From Enterobacter_D sp963521185 (GTDB taxonomy: Bacteria; Pseudomonadota; Gammaproteobacteria; Enterobacterales; Enterobacteriaceae): a stretch of DNA of 64,000 nt. The notes beneath the pieces were generated by a model, which was given only the letters and a program-made list of their open reading frames with translations, did no database searches and was not told the origin of the DNA. Position numbers and translations under genes: made by a program. Shown here one piece after another: positions 35,578 to 44,256 of the stretch (positions are counted from its first letter, which is position 1; every line of letters starts with the position of its first letter). The stretch is taken from NCBI GenBank assembly GCA_963521185.1, contig CAUQTV010000015.1, positions 1 through 64,000 of the forward strand. Direction: 5' to 3'.

Positions 35578-36234
35578 GTGCAGCGAGCGCGATGTTATCT
35601 GTTAGGTGAAACGGCGGTGGTGCTGGAGCTGGAACCGCCGGTCACGCTGGCGAGCCAGAAACGAATCTGGCGGCTGACCCAGCGTGTGGTGGACATTCCT
35701 GATGTGATGGACGTGATCCCCGGCATGAACAACGTCACCGTGGTTCTGCGCGATCCGCAGGACAAAGCGCTCGACGCCATTGAGCGTTTGCAGCGCTGGT
35801 GGGAAGAGAGCGAGGCGCTGGAGCCGGACGCGCGCCGCGTCGATATTCCGGTCATCTACGGCAATGTCACGGGGCCGGATCTGGCGGAGGTCGCGCGCCA
35901 CGCGGAGCTGAGTGAAAAGCAGGTGGTCGAGCTGCATGCCTCGGTGGATTACGTGGTCTGGTTTTTGGGCTTCCAGCCTGGCTTCCCTTATCTTGGCGGT
36001 CTGCCTGAAGCGCTGCACATGCCGCGCCGTGCGGAGCCGCGTTTGAGCGTCCCGGCCGGTTCGGTGGGTATTGGCGGCGCACAAACCGGCATTTACCCGC
36101 TGGCGACGCCCGGCGGCTGGCAAATTATCGGCCAGACCTCGCTGGCGTTGTTTAACCCACAAAAGGACGATCCGGTCTTACTGCGCCCCGGTGACACCGT
36201 GCGCTTTGTGCCGCAAAAGGAGGGCGTATGCTGA
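35578..36234 (+). CDS. pxpB: 5-oxoprolinase subunit PxpB
   Basis: PxpB is one of three subunits of the ATP-dependent bacterial 5-oxoprolinase, which opens the ring of the glutamate damage product 5-oxoproline. It starts at a GTG preceded by GAGG and gives 218 residues. The sequence is the carboxyltransferase subdomain C/D (KipI-like) type, with PGFPYLGGLP and GSVGIGGAQTGIYP. It overlaps pxpC by 7 bp. Formerly YbgJ. Confidence 0.95.
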   Translation: MQRARCYLLGETAVVLELEPPVTLASQKRIWRLTQRVVDIPDVMDVIPGMNNVTVVLRDPQDKALDAIERLQRWWEESEALEPDARRVDIPVIYGNVTGPDLAEVARHAELSEKQVVELHASVDYVVWFLGFQPGFPYLGGLPEALHMPRRAEPRLSVPAGSVGIGGAQTGIYPLATPGGWQIIGQTSLALFNPQKDDPVLLRPGDTVRFVPQKEGVC

Positions 36235-37160
36235 AGGTTATCCGTGCCGGAATGCACACCTCGGTGCAGGGGGCAAAACGCAAAGGGCTGCGCCAGTCGG
36301 GCATCAGCTACTGTGGTGCGCTGGATGCGCCCGCGCTGGAAATCGCCAACGCGCTGGTGGGCAATGAGGCCAGTGCCGCCGCGCTTGAGATCACCCTCGG
36401 ACAGTGCGAATTTGAGTTTGCCCGTGACGGCTGGTTTGCGCTCACCGGCGCAGGCTGCGACGCGAAGCTCGACGACAAAGCGATCTGGACCGGCTGGCGT
36501 CATGCGGTGAACGCCGGTCAGCGGCTGACGCTAAAACGCCCGCTGCACGGCATGCGCAGCTATCTGGCGGTGGACGGCGGCATCAGGGTGCCGGAGGTGA
36601 TGGGATCCTTTAGCACCGATGTAAAAGTCGGCATTGGCGGTCTGGAAGGACGCTTGTTAAGCGATGGCGACGTGCTGACGCTCAACGCGCCAACAACGCA
36701 TCTCAGCGGCCCACAGGGCGTGAAGCAACTGCTGTGGGGTAATCGCGTTCGCGTGCTGCCGGGACCAGAATATCAACTTTTTGATAAAGCCTCACAGGAT
36801 GCCTTCTGGCGGTTGCCGTGGCGCATAAGCCCGCAGAGCAATCGCATGGGCTATCGCTTGCAGGGCGCGCAGCTCACGCGTACCGATAACCGGGAACTGC
36901 TGTCGCACGGGCTGTTGCCGGGCGTGATTCAGGTGCCGCATAACGGCCAGCCGATTGTTCTGATGAACGACGCGCAGACCACCGGCGGCTATCCGCGCAT
37001 CGCCTGTGTCATTGAGGCGGATATGTACCACCTGGCGCAAATTCGCCTGGGCGATCCGGTGCATTTTGTGCCGTGCACGCTGGAAGAGGCGCTGAAGGTC
37101 CGGCGCGAGCAGCGGCTGTTTCTCGACCAGCTCAGTTGGGGACTGCGCGGTGAACGTTGA
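36228..37160 (+). CDS. pxpC: 5-oxoprolinase subunit PxpC
   Basis: PxpC (YbgK, KipA-like) forms the biotin-carboxylase-like partner of PxpB and works with PxpA to hydrolyse 5-oxoproline to glutamate. The 310-residue protein has the family features RSYLAVDGGI, MGYRLQG and NDAQTTGGYPRIA. Its start overlaps pxpB and its end overlaps pxpA by 11 bp, so the three are tightly coupled. Confidence 0.95.
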   Translation: MLKVIRAGMHTSVQGAKRKGLRQSGISYCGALDAPALEIANALVGNEASAAALEITLGQCEFEFARDGWFALTGAGCDAKLDDKAIWTGWRHAVNAGQRLTLKRPLHGMRSYLAVDGGIRVPEVMGSFSTDVKVGIGGLEGRLLSDGDVLTLNAPTTHLSGPQGVKQLLWGNRVRVLPGPEYQLFDKASQDAFWRLPWRISPQSNRMGYRLQGAQLTRTDNRELLSHGLLPGVIQVPHNGQPIVLMNDAQTTGGYPRIACVIEADMYHLAQIRLGDPVHFVPCTLEEALKVRREQRLFLDQLSWGLRGER

Positions 37161-37887
37161 TCTGAACGCCGATCTCGGCGAAGGCGGCTCTGACGACGCC
37201 GCGTTACTTGCGCTGGTCTCATCGGCCAACATCGCCTGTGGTTTTCACGCAGGGGATGCGCAAACCATGCAGCGGTGCGTGCGCGAGGCGCTGAAAAACA
37301 GTGTCGCCATTGGCGCGCACCCGAGCTTTTTGGATCGGGAAAACTTCGGCCGCACAGTGATGCATCTGCCGCCGGAAACCGTCTACGCACAAACGCTCTA
37401 CCAGATTGGCGCACTCGCGGCACTTGCCCGTGCGCAAGGCGGCGTGATGACGCACGTTAAACCGCACGGCATGCTCTACAACCAGGCGGCACAGGATCCG
37501 GCGCTTGCCGATGCGATTGCCCGCGCGGTGCACGCCTGCGATCCGGCGTTGATGCTGGTAGGGCTTGCCGGAAGCGAGCTGATCCGCGCCGGACAGCGCT
37601 ACGGGCTTGTCACCCGCGAAGAGGTGTTTGCCGACCGGGGCTATCAGGACGACGGCACGCTGGTGCCGCGTACGCAAACCGGTGCGCTGATCGCTGACGA
37701 GGCGCAGGCGCTGGCGCAAACGCTGGAGATGATCACCGCTGGTCGCGTAAAGAGCGTGAACGGGCAGTGGGTGGCGGTGAATGCGCAAACCGTCTGTTTA
37801 CACGGCGATGGCGAGCATGCGCTGGCGTTTGCCCATCGTTTACGCACGGAATTTGCCCGGCGCAACATCGGGGTCAGCGCGCTATAG
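37150..37887 (+). CDS. pxpA: 5-oxoprolinase subunit PxpA
   Basis: PxpA is the LamB/YcsF-family subunit of 5-oxoprolinase. It starts at a GTG inside the end of pxpC and begins VNVDLNADLGEGG, the family signature, with later motifs CGFHAGDA, GAHPSF and HVKPHGMLYN. It has 245 residues. The complex returns cyclised glutamate to the glutamate pool. nei follows on the same strand after 22 bp. Confidence 0.95.
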   Translation: MNVDLNADLGEGGSDDAALLALVSSANIACGFHAGDAQTMQRCVREALKNSVAIGAHPSFLDRENFGRTVMHLPPETVYAQTLYQIGALAALARAQGGVMTHVKPHGMLYNQAAQDPALADAIARAVHACDPALMLVGLAGSELIRAGQRYGLVTREEVFADRGYQDDGTLVPRTQTGALIADEAQALAQTLEMITAGRVKSVNGQWVAVNAQTVCLHGDGEHALAFAHRLRTEFARRNIGVSAL

Positions 37888-37909
37888 CGCTCAATATAAG
37901 GACTTTGCT

Positions 37910-38701
37910 ATGCCGGAAGGACCGGAGATCCGCCGTGCGGCGGACAGCCTGGAAGCGGTGATAAAAGGCCAGATCCTGACCGGGGTCTGGTTTGCCTTCG
38001 ACTCCCTCAAACCCTGGGCGCAGCCGCTCATCGGGCAGCACGTGACGCACATTGAAACGCGCGGCAAAGCACTGCTCACGCACTTCTCCAACGGTATGAC
38101 GCTCTACAGCCACAATCAGCTTTACGGCGTGTGGCGGGTAATTGACGCGGGCGAAACGCTGCAAACCACCCGCGTGTTGCGGGTAAAATTAGAGACCGAT
38201 AGCAAAGCTATTTTGCTTTACAGCGCCTCGGACATTGAGATGCTAACGCCGGAGCAGCTGGCGGCGCATCCCTTTTTGCAGCGTGTCGGACCGGACGTGC
38301 TGGATCAGTCCCTTGATGCGGATACGGTCAAAACGCGGCTGTTATCTGCACGTTTTCGTCGCCGGCAGTTTTCAGGCCTGCTGCTGGATCAGGCCTTTCT
38401 CGCCGGACTGGGTAACTATTTACGCGTCGAAATCCTTTGGCACGCAGGCCTTGCCGCGCACCACAAGGCGGCGGAGCTTGATGATTCGCAGCTGAACACA
38501 CTGGCACAGGCGTTGCTGGCCATCCCTCGACTCTCCTACCAGACGCGCGGCGCGGTGGATGAGAATAAGCATCATGGGGCGCTGTTTCGCTTTAAGGTGT
38601 TTCATCGGGCGGGAAAAAAGTGTGAGCGGTGCGGCGGGGTAATTGAGAAAACGACGCTCTCATCAAGGCCGTTTTACTGGTGTCCGCACTGTCAGAAGTA
38701 A
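37910..38701 (+). CDS. nei: endonuclease VIII
   Basis: Nei removes oxidised pyrimidines from DNA and cuts the strand by beta,delta-elimination. The start at 37910 gives MPEGPEIRRAAD, so Pro2 and Glu3 are the catalytic residues after Met removal; the protein has 263 residues as in E. coli. A longer frame starting inside pxpA is a shadow. The helix-two-turn-helix region lies at about 130-215, and the C-terminus carries the zinc finger CERCGG...CPHC. Confidence 0.96.
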   Translation: MPEGPEIRRAADSLEAVIKGQILTGVWFAFDSLKPWAQPLIGQHVTHIETRGKALLTHFSNGMTLYSHNQLYGVWRVIDAGETLQTTRVLRVKLETDSKAILLYSASDIEMLTPEQLAAHPFLQRVGPDVLDQSLDADTVKTRLLSARFRRRQFSGLLLDQAFLAGLGNYLRVEILWHAGLAAHHKAAELDDSQLNTLAQALLAIPRLSYQTRGAVDENKHHGALFRFKVFHRAGKKCERCGGVIEKTTLSSRPFYWCPHCQK

Positions 38702-38727
38702 AAAAGCCGGGTGGCGGAGGTAAAAGT

Positions 38728-38757
38728 AAAACGGTAACCCTTAGGTTACCGTTTTTA
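38728..38757. terminator. bidirectional terminator between nei and gltA
   Basis: A stem AAACGGTAAC/GTTACCGTTT with a short CCTTAG-type loop is flanked by A on the left and T on the right, suited to both convergent genes. Confidence 0.88.
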
Positions 38758-38764
38758 GTATTTT

Positions 38765-38802
38765 CACCCTCTCCCTGTGGGAGAGGGCCGGGGTGAGGGC
38801 AT
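38765..38802. repeat. interspersed palindromic repeat, copy 2
   Basis: ACCCTCTCCCTGTGGGAGAG followed by GGCCGGGGTGAGGGC is the inverted orientation of the repeat at 19414. It lies beside the nei/gltA terminator. Confidence 0.75.
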
Positions 38803-38822
38803 CAGACCGCACCTGACAGCTA

Positions 38823-40106
38823 CTAGCGTTTAATATCCGACTTAAAATCGCGCTGTTCGTAGCCGGTATACAGCTGACGCGGGCGGGCGATTTTGATGCC
38901 GTCGTCGTGCATTTCGTTCCAGTGTGCAATCCAGCCCACGGTACGCGCCATCGCGAAGATCACGGTAAACATGGATGACGGAATGCCCATCGCTTTTAAG
39001 ATAATGCCGGAGTAGAAGTCGACGTTCGGGTAGAGTTTACGCTCAATGAAGTACGGGTCGTGCAGCGCGATGTGTTCCAGCTCCATCGCCACTTCCAGCA
39101 GATCGTCTTTGGTGCCCAGCTCTTTGAGCACTTCGTGACAGGTTTCACGCATCACAGTGGCGCGCGGGTCATAGTTTTTGTAAACACGGTGACCAAAGCC
39201 CATCAGGCGGAACGAATCATTTTTATCTTTTGCACGGCGCACAAACTCAGGAATGTGCTCAACGGTGCTGATCTCTTCAAGCATTTTCAGTGCGGCTTCG
39301 TTTGCACCGCCATGCGCCGGTCCCCACAACGAGGCGATACCGGCGGCGATACAGGCGAACGGGTTCGCGCCAGACGAGCCGGCGGTACGCACGGTGGACG
39401 TCGATGCGTTCTGTTCGTGGTCAGCGTGCAGCACCAGAATACGGTCCATGGCACGTTCTAACACCGGATTCACTTCATAGGTCTCGCACGGCGTGGCGAA
39501 CATCATGTGCAGGAAGTTGCCCGCATAAGAGAGATCGTTGCGCGGGTAAACGAACGGCTGACCAATGGAATATTTGTAGCACATGGCGGCAACGGTCGGC
39601 ATTTTGGACAGCAGACGGAAGGCCGCAATGTCGCGGTGACGCGGATTGTTCACGTCCAGCGAGTCATGATAGAACGCTGCCAGCGCACCGGTTACGCCGC
39701 ACAGTACGGCCATCGGGTGCGAGTCACGGCGGAAGCCGTGGAACAGGCGGGTAATTTGCTCGTGGATCATGGTGTGGCGGGTAACGATGGTTTTGAAATC
39801 ATCGTACTCTTCCTGGCTCGGCTTCTCGCCGTAGAGCAGGATGTAGCACACTTCCAGATAGTTGGATTCAGTGGCTAACTGATCGATTGGGAAACCACGG
39901 TGGAGCAGGATACCCTCGTCACCGTCGATAAAGGTGATTTTGGATTCGCATGATGCGGTGGAGGTGAAACCAGGATCAAAGGTAAACACCCCTTTTGAGC
40001 CCAAACTACGGATATCAATAACATCCTGACCGAGCGTGCCTTGTAGCACATCCAGTTCAATAGCATCGTCACCATTGTAGGTGATGGTTGCTTTTTTATC
40101 AGCCAT
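38823..40106 (-). CDS. gltA: citrate synthase
   Basis: GltA condenses acetyl-CoA and oxaloacetate to citrate, the entry step of the TCA cycle. The 427-residue, hexameric, NADH-inhibited type II enzyme equals E. coli in length. The active-site segments LHADHEQNASTSTVR and GPAHGGANEAAL, and the later GFGHRVYKNYDPRA, are all present. It is divergent from sdhC across about 650 bp and has an AAGGAGA ribosome site. Confidence 0.98.
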   Translation of the reverse strand: MADKKATITYNGDDAIELDVLQGTLGQDVIDIRSLGSKGVFTFDPGFTSTASCESKITFIDGDEGILLHRGFPIDQLATESNYLEVCYILLYGEKPSQEEYDDFKTIVTRHTMIHEQITRLFHGFRRDSHPMAVLCGVTGALAAFYHDSLDVNNPRHRDIAAFRLLSKMPTVAAMCYKYSIGQPFVYPRNDLSYAGNFLHMMFATPCETYEVNPVLERAMDRILVLHADHEQNASTSTVRTAGSSGANPFACIAAGIASLWGPAHGGANEAALKMLEEISTVEHIPEFVRRAKDKNDSFRLMGFGHRVYKNYDPRATVMRETCHEVLKELGTKDDLLEVAMELEHIALHDPYFIERKLYPNVDFYSGIILKAMGIPSSMFTVIFAMARTVGWIAHWNEMHDDGIKIARPRQLYTGYEQRDFKSDIKR

Positions 40107-40754
40107 TTACGGTCTCCTTAGCGCCTTATGCTTAAGACTGCCAAAGCCGGATTTGTATTCATTCAATATATCAATGTTACCAGTTTGTTATTTGGCTTGC
40201 GGCTCTGTGTAGAGTACTGCCAGGGTACAGAGCGATGGGCGCTTGCAGGAACACATTGAAAATAGAGCGAAACAACAACAAATCAGGGTCTTGCAGTCCG
40301 AATTTGTCAAACCTGTATATCACTAATAACTGTCCTGATCACGTCGGTCAATCCCTCTCACTCTTACATAACTAAATCTCAGGTGAAAGAGAGACCCCAT
40401 AACTTTTATGAATTATATGCCTTTTCCGCTGATGTTTGTAACAAGAATGTTTAACTTTTGTCAAATCGGATGGTTAAAATTTAAAATTATGTTGTTATCG
40501 TGACGAGGGTCACTGTTCAGCATAAAACCCGACAAACTATATGTAGGTTAATTGTAATGATTTTGTGAACATCCTATACTGCCGCCAGGTCTCCGGAATA
40601 CTCTGCCGTCCCGAGCCACCCAGCGTTGTAACGTGTCGTTTAGCATCTGGAAGCAATGTAATTTGCATGACGCGCAGTTATAGAAAAGGACGCTGTCTGA
40701 CCCGCCTGCAGACCGGAGGAAGGAAACTATAAGAACAGCATGTGGGCGTTATAC
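40107..40754. promoter_or_regulatory. divergent gltA-sdhC control region
   Basis: This 648-bp AT-rich interval has no gene that I can support. It carries the gltA promoter region on the minus strand (a TTGACA hexamer at 40305-40310 facing gltA) and the sdhC promoter. The sdhC leader from about 40587 on is almost the same as in E. coli up to the start codon. In E. coli this region is controlled by ArcA, CRP and FNR, and the sdhC leader by small RNAs; I could not assign exact sites by eye. Confidence 0.7.
40552..40580 (+). promoter_or_regulatory. sdhC promoter
   Basis: A -35 hexamer TTGTAA (40552-40557) and a -10 hexamer TATACT (40575-40580) are separated by 17 bp and are in the sequence context of the known E. 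coli sdhC promoter. Confidence 0.8.
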
Positions 40755-41144
40755 ATGATAAAAAATGCGAAAAAACAAAGACCTGTCAATCTGGATCTCT
40801 CCACGATCCGGTTTCCTGTTACGGCTATAGCGTCCATTCTGCACCGTGTTTCCGGCGTCATCACGTTTGTGGCGACAGGGATCCTGCTGTGGTTACTGGG
40901 CCTGTCGCTGTCGTCCGAAGAAGGCTTTCAGGCAGCATCCTCCATCATGAGTGGTTTCTTTGCGAAATTCATCATGTGGGGCATTCTGACCGCGCTGGCG
41001 TATCACGCGGTGGGTGGCATTCGTCACGGTTTGATGGATGTGGGCTATCTTGAAGAGACTTTCGAAGCCGGGAAACGTTCCGCCTGGATTTCATTTGTGG
41101 TTACTGTCGTGCTGTCAATTCTCGCAGGAGTCCTCGTATGGTAA
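40755..41144 (+). CDS. sdhC: succinate dehydrogenase cytochrome b556 subunit
   Basis: SdhC is one of the two membrane anchors of complex II and helps bind haem b and ubiquinone. The ATG at 40755 gives MIKNAKKQRPVNLDL and 129 residues, the E. coli length; a start five codons earlier is in frame but not conserved. There are three transmembrane helices. The haem ligand His84 (LAYH) and the quinone-site Ser/Arg in HRVSG are present. It overlaps sdhD by 7 bp. Confidence 0.97.
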   Translation: MIKNAKKQRPVNLDLSTIRFPVTAIASILHRVSGVITFVATGILLWLLGLSLSSEEGFQAASSIMSGFFAKFIMWGILTALAYHAVGGIRHGLMDVGYLEETFEAGKRSAWISFVVTVVLSILAGVLVW

Positions 41145-41485
41145 GCAACGCCTCCGCATTCGGACGCAACGGCGTACATGACTTCATTCTGGTCCGTGCT
41201 ACCGCTATCGTCCTGACGCTTTACATCATCTATATGGTCGGGTTTTTCGCTATCAGTGGCGAATTGACCTTCGAGGCCTGGACCGGTTTCTTCTCTACCG
41301 CCTTTACCAAAGTCTTCACCCTGCTGGCGCTGTTCTCCATATTGATCCATGCCTGGATTGGCATGTGGCAGGTGTTGACCGACTACGTTAAACCTGTGGC
41401 GATTCGCCTTGGGCTGCAACTGGTGATCGTTGTTGCGCTGCTGGTTTACGTCATTTATGGATTCGTTGTGGTGTGGGGTGTGTAA
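41138..41485 (+). CDS. sdhD: succinate dehydrogenase membrane anchor subunit
   Basis: SdhD is the second membrane anchor of complex II, 115 residues with three transmembrane helices. Asp and Tyr residues of the quinone pocket lie in WQVLTDYVKP. It starts inside sdhC, and its TAA stop shares a base with the sdhA start (TAATG), so all three are translationally linked. Confidence 0.97.
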   Translation: MVSNASAFGRNGVHDFILVRATAIVLTLYIIYMVGFFAISGELTFEAWTGFFSTAFTKVFTLLALFSILIHAWIGMWQVLTDYVKPVAIRLGLQLVIVVALLVYVIYGFVVVWGV

Positions 41486-43251
41486 TGAATTTACCAGTCA
41501 GAGAGTTTGATGCTGTCGTCATCGGTGCAGGCGGCGCAGGTATGCGCGCGGCACTGCAAATTTCCCAGAGCGGCCAGACCTGTGCGCTGCTCTCAAAAGT
41601 GTTTCCTACCCGTTCTCACACCGTGTCCGCGCAGGGCGGTATTACCGTCGCACTCGGTAACACGCACGAAGATAACTGGGAATGGCACATGTACGATACC
41701 GTCAAAGGTTCCGATTATATCGGTGACCAGGACGCCATCGAATACATGTGTAAAACCGGCCCGGAAGCGATTCTGGAACTCGAACATATGGGGTTACCGT
41801 TCTCGCGTCTGGACGACGGTAAAATCTATCAGCGTCCGTTTGGCGGCCAGTCGAAAAACTTCGGCGGCGAGCAGGCGGCACGCACAGCGGCAGCGGCTGA
41901 CCGTACCGGCCATGCGCTGCTGCATACCCTCTATCAACAAAACCTGAAAAACCACACCACGATTTTCTCCGAATGGTATGCGCTCGATCTGGTGAAAAAC
42001 CAGGACGGCGCAGTGGTCGGCTGTACCGCGCTCTGTATTGAAACCGGTGAAATGGTTTACTTTAAAGCGCGCGCGACCGTGCTGGCGACCGGCGGTGCAG
42101 GCCGTATTTACCAGTCCACCACCAACGCGCACATCAACACCGGCGACGGCGTGGGTATGGCGCTGCGCGCAGGTGTGCCGGTGCAGGACATGGAGATGTG
42201 GCAGTTCCACCCGACGGGCATTGCCGGTGCGGGCGTGCTGGTGACCGAAGGCTGCCGTGGTGAAGGTGGTTACCTGCTGAACAAACACGGCGAGCGCTTT
42301 ATGGAGCGTTATGCGCCGAACGCCAAAGACCTGGCGGGGCGTGACGTGGTGGCCCGTTCCATCATGATCGAAATCCGTGAAGGTCGCGGCTGCGATGGCC
42401 CGTGGGGGCCACACGCAAAACTGAAACTCGACCACCTCGGTAAAGAGGTGCTGGAATCCCGTCTGCCGGGCATTCTGGAACTGTCGCGCACCTTTGCGCA
42501 CGTGGATCCGATCAAAGAGCCGATTCCGGTGATTCCAACCTGCCACTACATGATGGGCGGCATTCCGACCAAAGTGACCGGGCAGGCGCTGACGGTGAAT
42601 GCGCAGGGTGAAGATGTGGTGATCCCAGGGCTGTTCGCGGTGGGTGAGATCGCCTGTGTGTCCGTTCACGGTGCCAACCGTCTGGGCGGCAACTCGCTGC
42701 TGGATCTGGTGGTCTTTGGCCGTGCGGCAGGCCTGCATCTTCAGGAGTCCATCGCTGAACAGGGCGCACTGCGCGACGCCAGCGAATCCGATCTTGATGC
42801 CTCTCTTGAGCGCGTTAACCGCTGGAACAACACCCGCAGCGGTGAAGATCCGGTGGTGATCCGTAAAGCGCTTCAGGAGTGTATGCAGCATAACTTCTCG
42901 GTGTTCCGGGAAGGGGATGCGATGGCGAAAGGGCTTGAACAGCTGAAAGTGATCCGCGAGCGGCTGAAAAATGCCCGTCTGGATGATACCTCCAGCGACT
43001 TCAATACCCAGCGCGTCGAATGCCTTGAGCTGGATAACCTGATGGAAACGGCGTACGCCACCGCGGTTTCGGCGAACTTCCGTACTGAAAGCCGTGGCGC
43101 TCATAGCCGTTTTGACTTCCCGGATCGCGACGACGAAAACTGGCTGTGCCATTCCCTGTATCTGCCTGAATCGAAATCCATGACGCGCCGAAGCGTAAAT
43201 ATGGAACCGAAACTGCGTCCGGCGTTCCCGCCGAAGATTCGTACTTATTAA
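41485..43251 (+). CDS. sdhA: succinate dehydrogenase flavoprotein subunit
   Basis: SdhA oxidises succinate to fumarate with covalently bound FAD on the cytoplasmic face. I chose the ATG at 41485 (MNLPVREFDAV), which gives 588 residues as in E. coli. His45 in PTRSHTVSAQGG is the FAD attachment site. The Rossmann motif GAGGAGM is at residues 14-20, and the substrate-site motifs HPTGIAGAG and ANRLGGNSLLDL follow. Confidence 0.98.
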   Translation: MNLPVREFDAVVIGAGGAGMRAALQISQSGQTCALLSKVFPTRSHTVSAQGGITVALGNTHEDNWEWHMYDTVKGSDYIGDQDAIEYMCKTGPEAILELEHMGLPFSRLDDGKIYQRPFGGQSKNFGGEQAARTAAAADRTGHALLHTLYQQNLKNHTTIFSEWYALDLVKNQDGAVVGCTALCIETGEMVYFKARATVLATGGAGRIYQSTTNAHINTGDGVGMALRAGVPVQDMEMWQFHPTGIAGAGVLVTEGCRGEGGYLLNKHGERFMERYAPNAKDLAGRDVVARSIMIEIREGRGCDGPWGPHAKLKLDHLGKEVLESRLPGILELSRTFAHVDPIKEPIPVIPTCHYMMGGIPTKVTGQALTVNAQGEDVVIPGLFAVGEIACVSVHGANRLGGNSLLDLVVFGRAAGLHLQESIAEQGALRDASESDLDASLERVNRWNNTRSGEDPVVIRKALQECMQHNFSVFREGDAMAKGLEQLKVIRERLKNARLDDTSSDFNTQRVECLELDNLMETAYATAVSANFRTESRGAHSRFDFPDRDDENWLCHSLYLPESKSMTRRSVNMEPKLRPAFPPKIRTY

Positions 43252-43266
43252 TGCGGAGACAGGAAA

Positions 43267-43983
43267 ATGAAACTCGAATTTTCGATTTATCGTTATAACC
43301 CGGATGTCGATGATGCTCCGCGCATGCAGGAATATACCCTGGAAGGCGAAGAAGGGCGCGACATGATGCTGCTGGATGCGTTAATCCAGCTGAAAGAAAA
43401 AGATCCTACACTGGCGTTTCGCCGCTCATGTCGTGAAGGCGTTTGCGGGTCAGACGGTCTGAACATGAACGGTAAAAACGGTCTGGCGTGCATCACGCCG
43501 ATCTCCGCGCTGGGCAACGGAACGAAGAAAATTGTCATCCGCCCGCTGCCGGGATTGCCCGTGGTACGCGATCTGGTGGTGGACATGGGGCAATTCTATG
43601 CCCAATATGAGAAGATCAAGCCTTACTTGTTGAATAATGGACATAAACCACCCGCCCGGGAGCATCTACAATCCCCTGAGCAGCGTGAAAAACTGGATGG
43701 CCTGTACGAGTGTATTCTCTGTGCCTGCTGTTCAACGTCCTGTCCGTCGTTCTGGTGGAACCCGGACAAGTTCATCGGCCCGGCCGGTCTGCTCGCTGCG
43801 TATCGCTTCCTGATTGACAGCCGCGATACCGAAACCAACGAGCGTCTGGACGGTCTGAGCGATGCTTTCAGCGTATTCCGCTGCCATAGCATCATGAACT
43901 GCGTCAGTGTATGTCCGAAGGGGCTTAACCCGACGCGCGCTATCGGCCACATCAAATCGATGCTGTTGCAGCGCAGTGCGTAG
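43267..43983 (+). CDS. sdhB: succinate dehydrogenase iron-sulfur subunit
   Basis: SdhB passes electrons from SdhA to ubiquinone through three clusters. Ligand motifs are seen in order: CREGVCGSDGLNMNG (2Fe-2S), CILCACCSTSCP (4Fe-4S) and CHSIMNCVSVCPKG (3Fe-4S). The 238-residue length equals E. coli. A 273-bp repeat-filled gap then separates it from sucA. Confidence 0.98.
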   Translation: MKLEFSIYRYNPDVDDAPRMQEYTLEGEEGRDMMLLDALIQLKEKDPTLAFRRSCREGVCGSDGLNMNGKNGLACITPISALGNGTKKIVIRPLPGLPVVRDLVVDMGQFYAQYEKIKPYLLNNGHKPPAREHLQSPEQREKLDGLYECILCACCSTSCPSFWWNPDKFIGPAGLLAAYRFLIDSRDTETNERLDGLSDAFSVFRCHSIMNCVSVCPKGLNPTRAIGHIKSMLLQRSA

Positions 43984-44002
43984 GTAACAAGAGGGGGCGC
44001 TG

Positions 44003-44041
44003 TTCCCCTCACCCTGGCCCTCTCCCGTGGGGAGAGGGAAC
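44003..44041. repeat. interspersed palindromic repeat, copy 3
   Basis: TTCCCCTCACCCTGGCCCTC followed by TCCCGTGGGGAGAGGGAA lies 20 bp after sdhB. It is itself palindromic and is the inverted partner of copy 4. Confidence 0.75.
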
Positions 44042-44052
44042 AGATTGCAGGA

Positions 44053-44141
44053 AACCTTTAAAAACTGCCGACGACCTTCCCCCTCTCCTTTAGGAGAGGG
44101 TCGGGGTGAGGGGAAACCCTAAAGACAGTTTCTAAAGGTTC
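44053..44141. repeat. nested inverted repeat containing repeat copy 4
   Basis: Outer arms AACCTTTAAAAACTG (44053-44067) and CAGTTTCTAAAGGTT (44127-44141) pair at 14 of 15 positions. Inside lies repeat copy 4 (44078-44116, TTCCCCCTCTCCTTTAGGAG and on), which is inverted relative to copy 3. The whole sits inside the sdhCDAB-sucABCD transcript. Confidence 0.75.
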
Positions 44142-44256
44142 CTTCGCGGGCCAACTTAACGAAAAGAGCTCGCAAGTGAACCCTGGTACGTGCCCCTCAC
44201 GGTGTACGGTGTAGTTATCCACGGCGAATAAGCATACAAATGCTTAAGGGATCACG

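Noticed and set aside
41794..43152. 452-codon minus-strand open frame opposite sdhA
   Set aside because: Same reason: antisense shadow of a highly expressed gene with no signals of its own.
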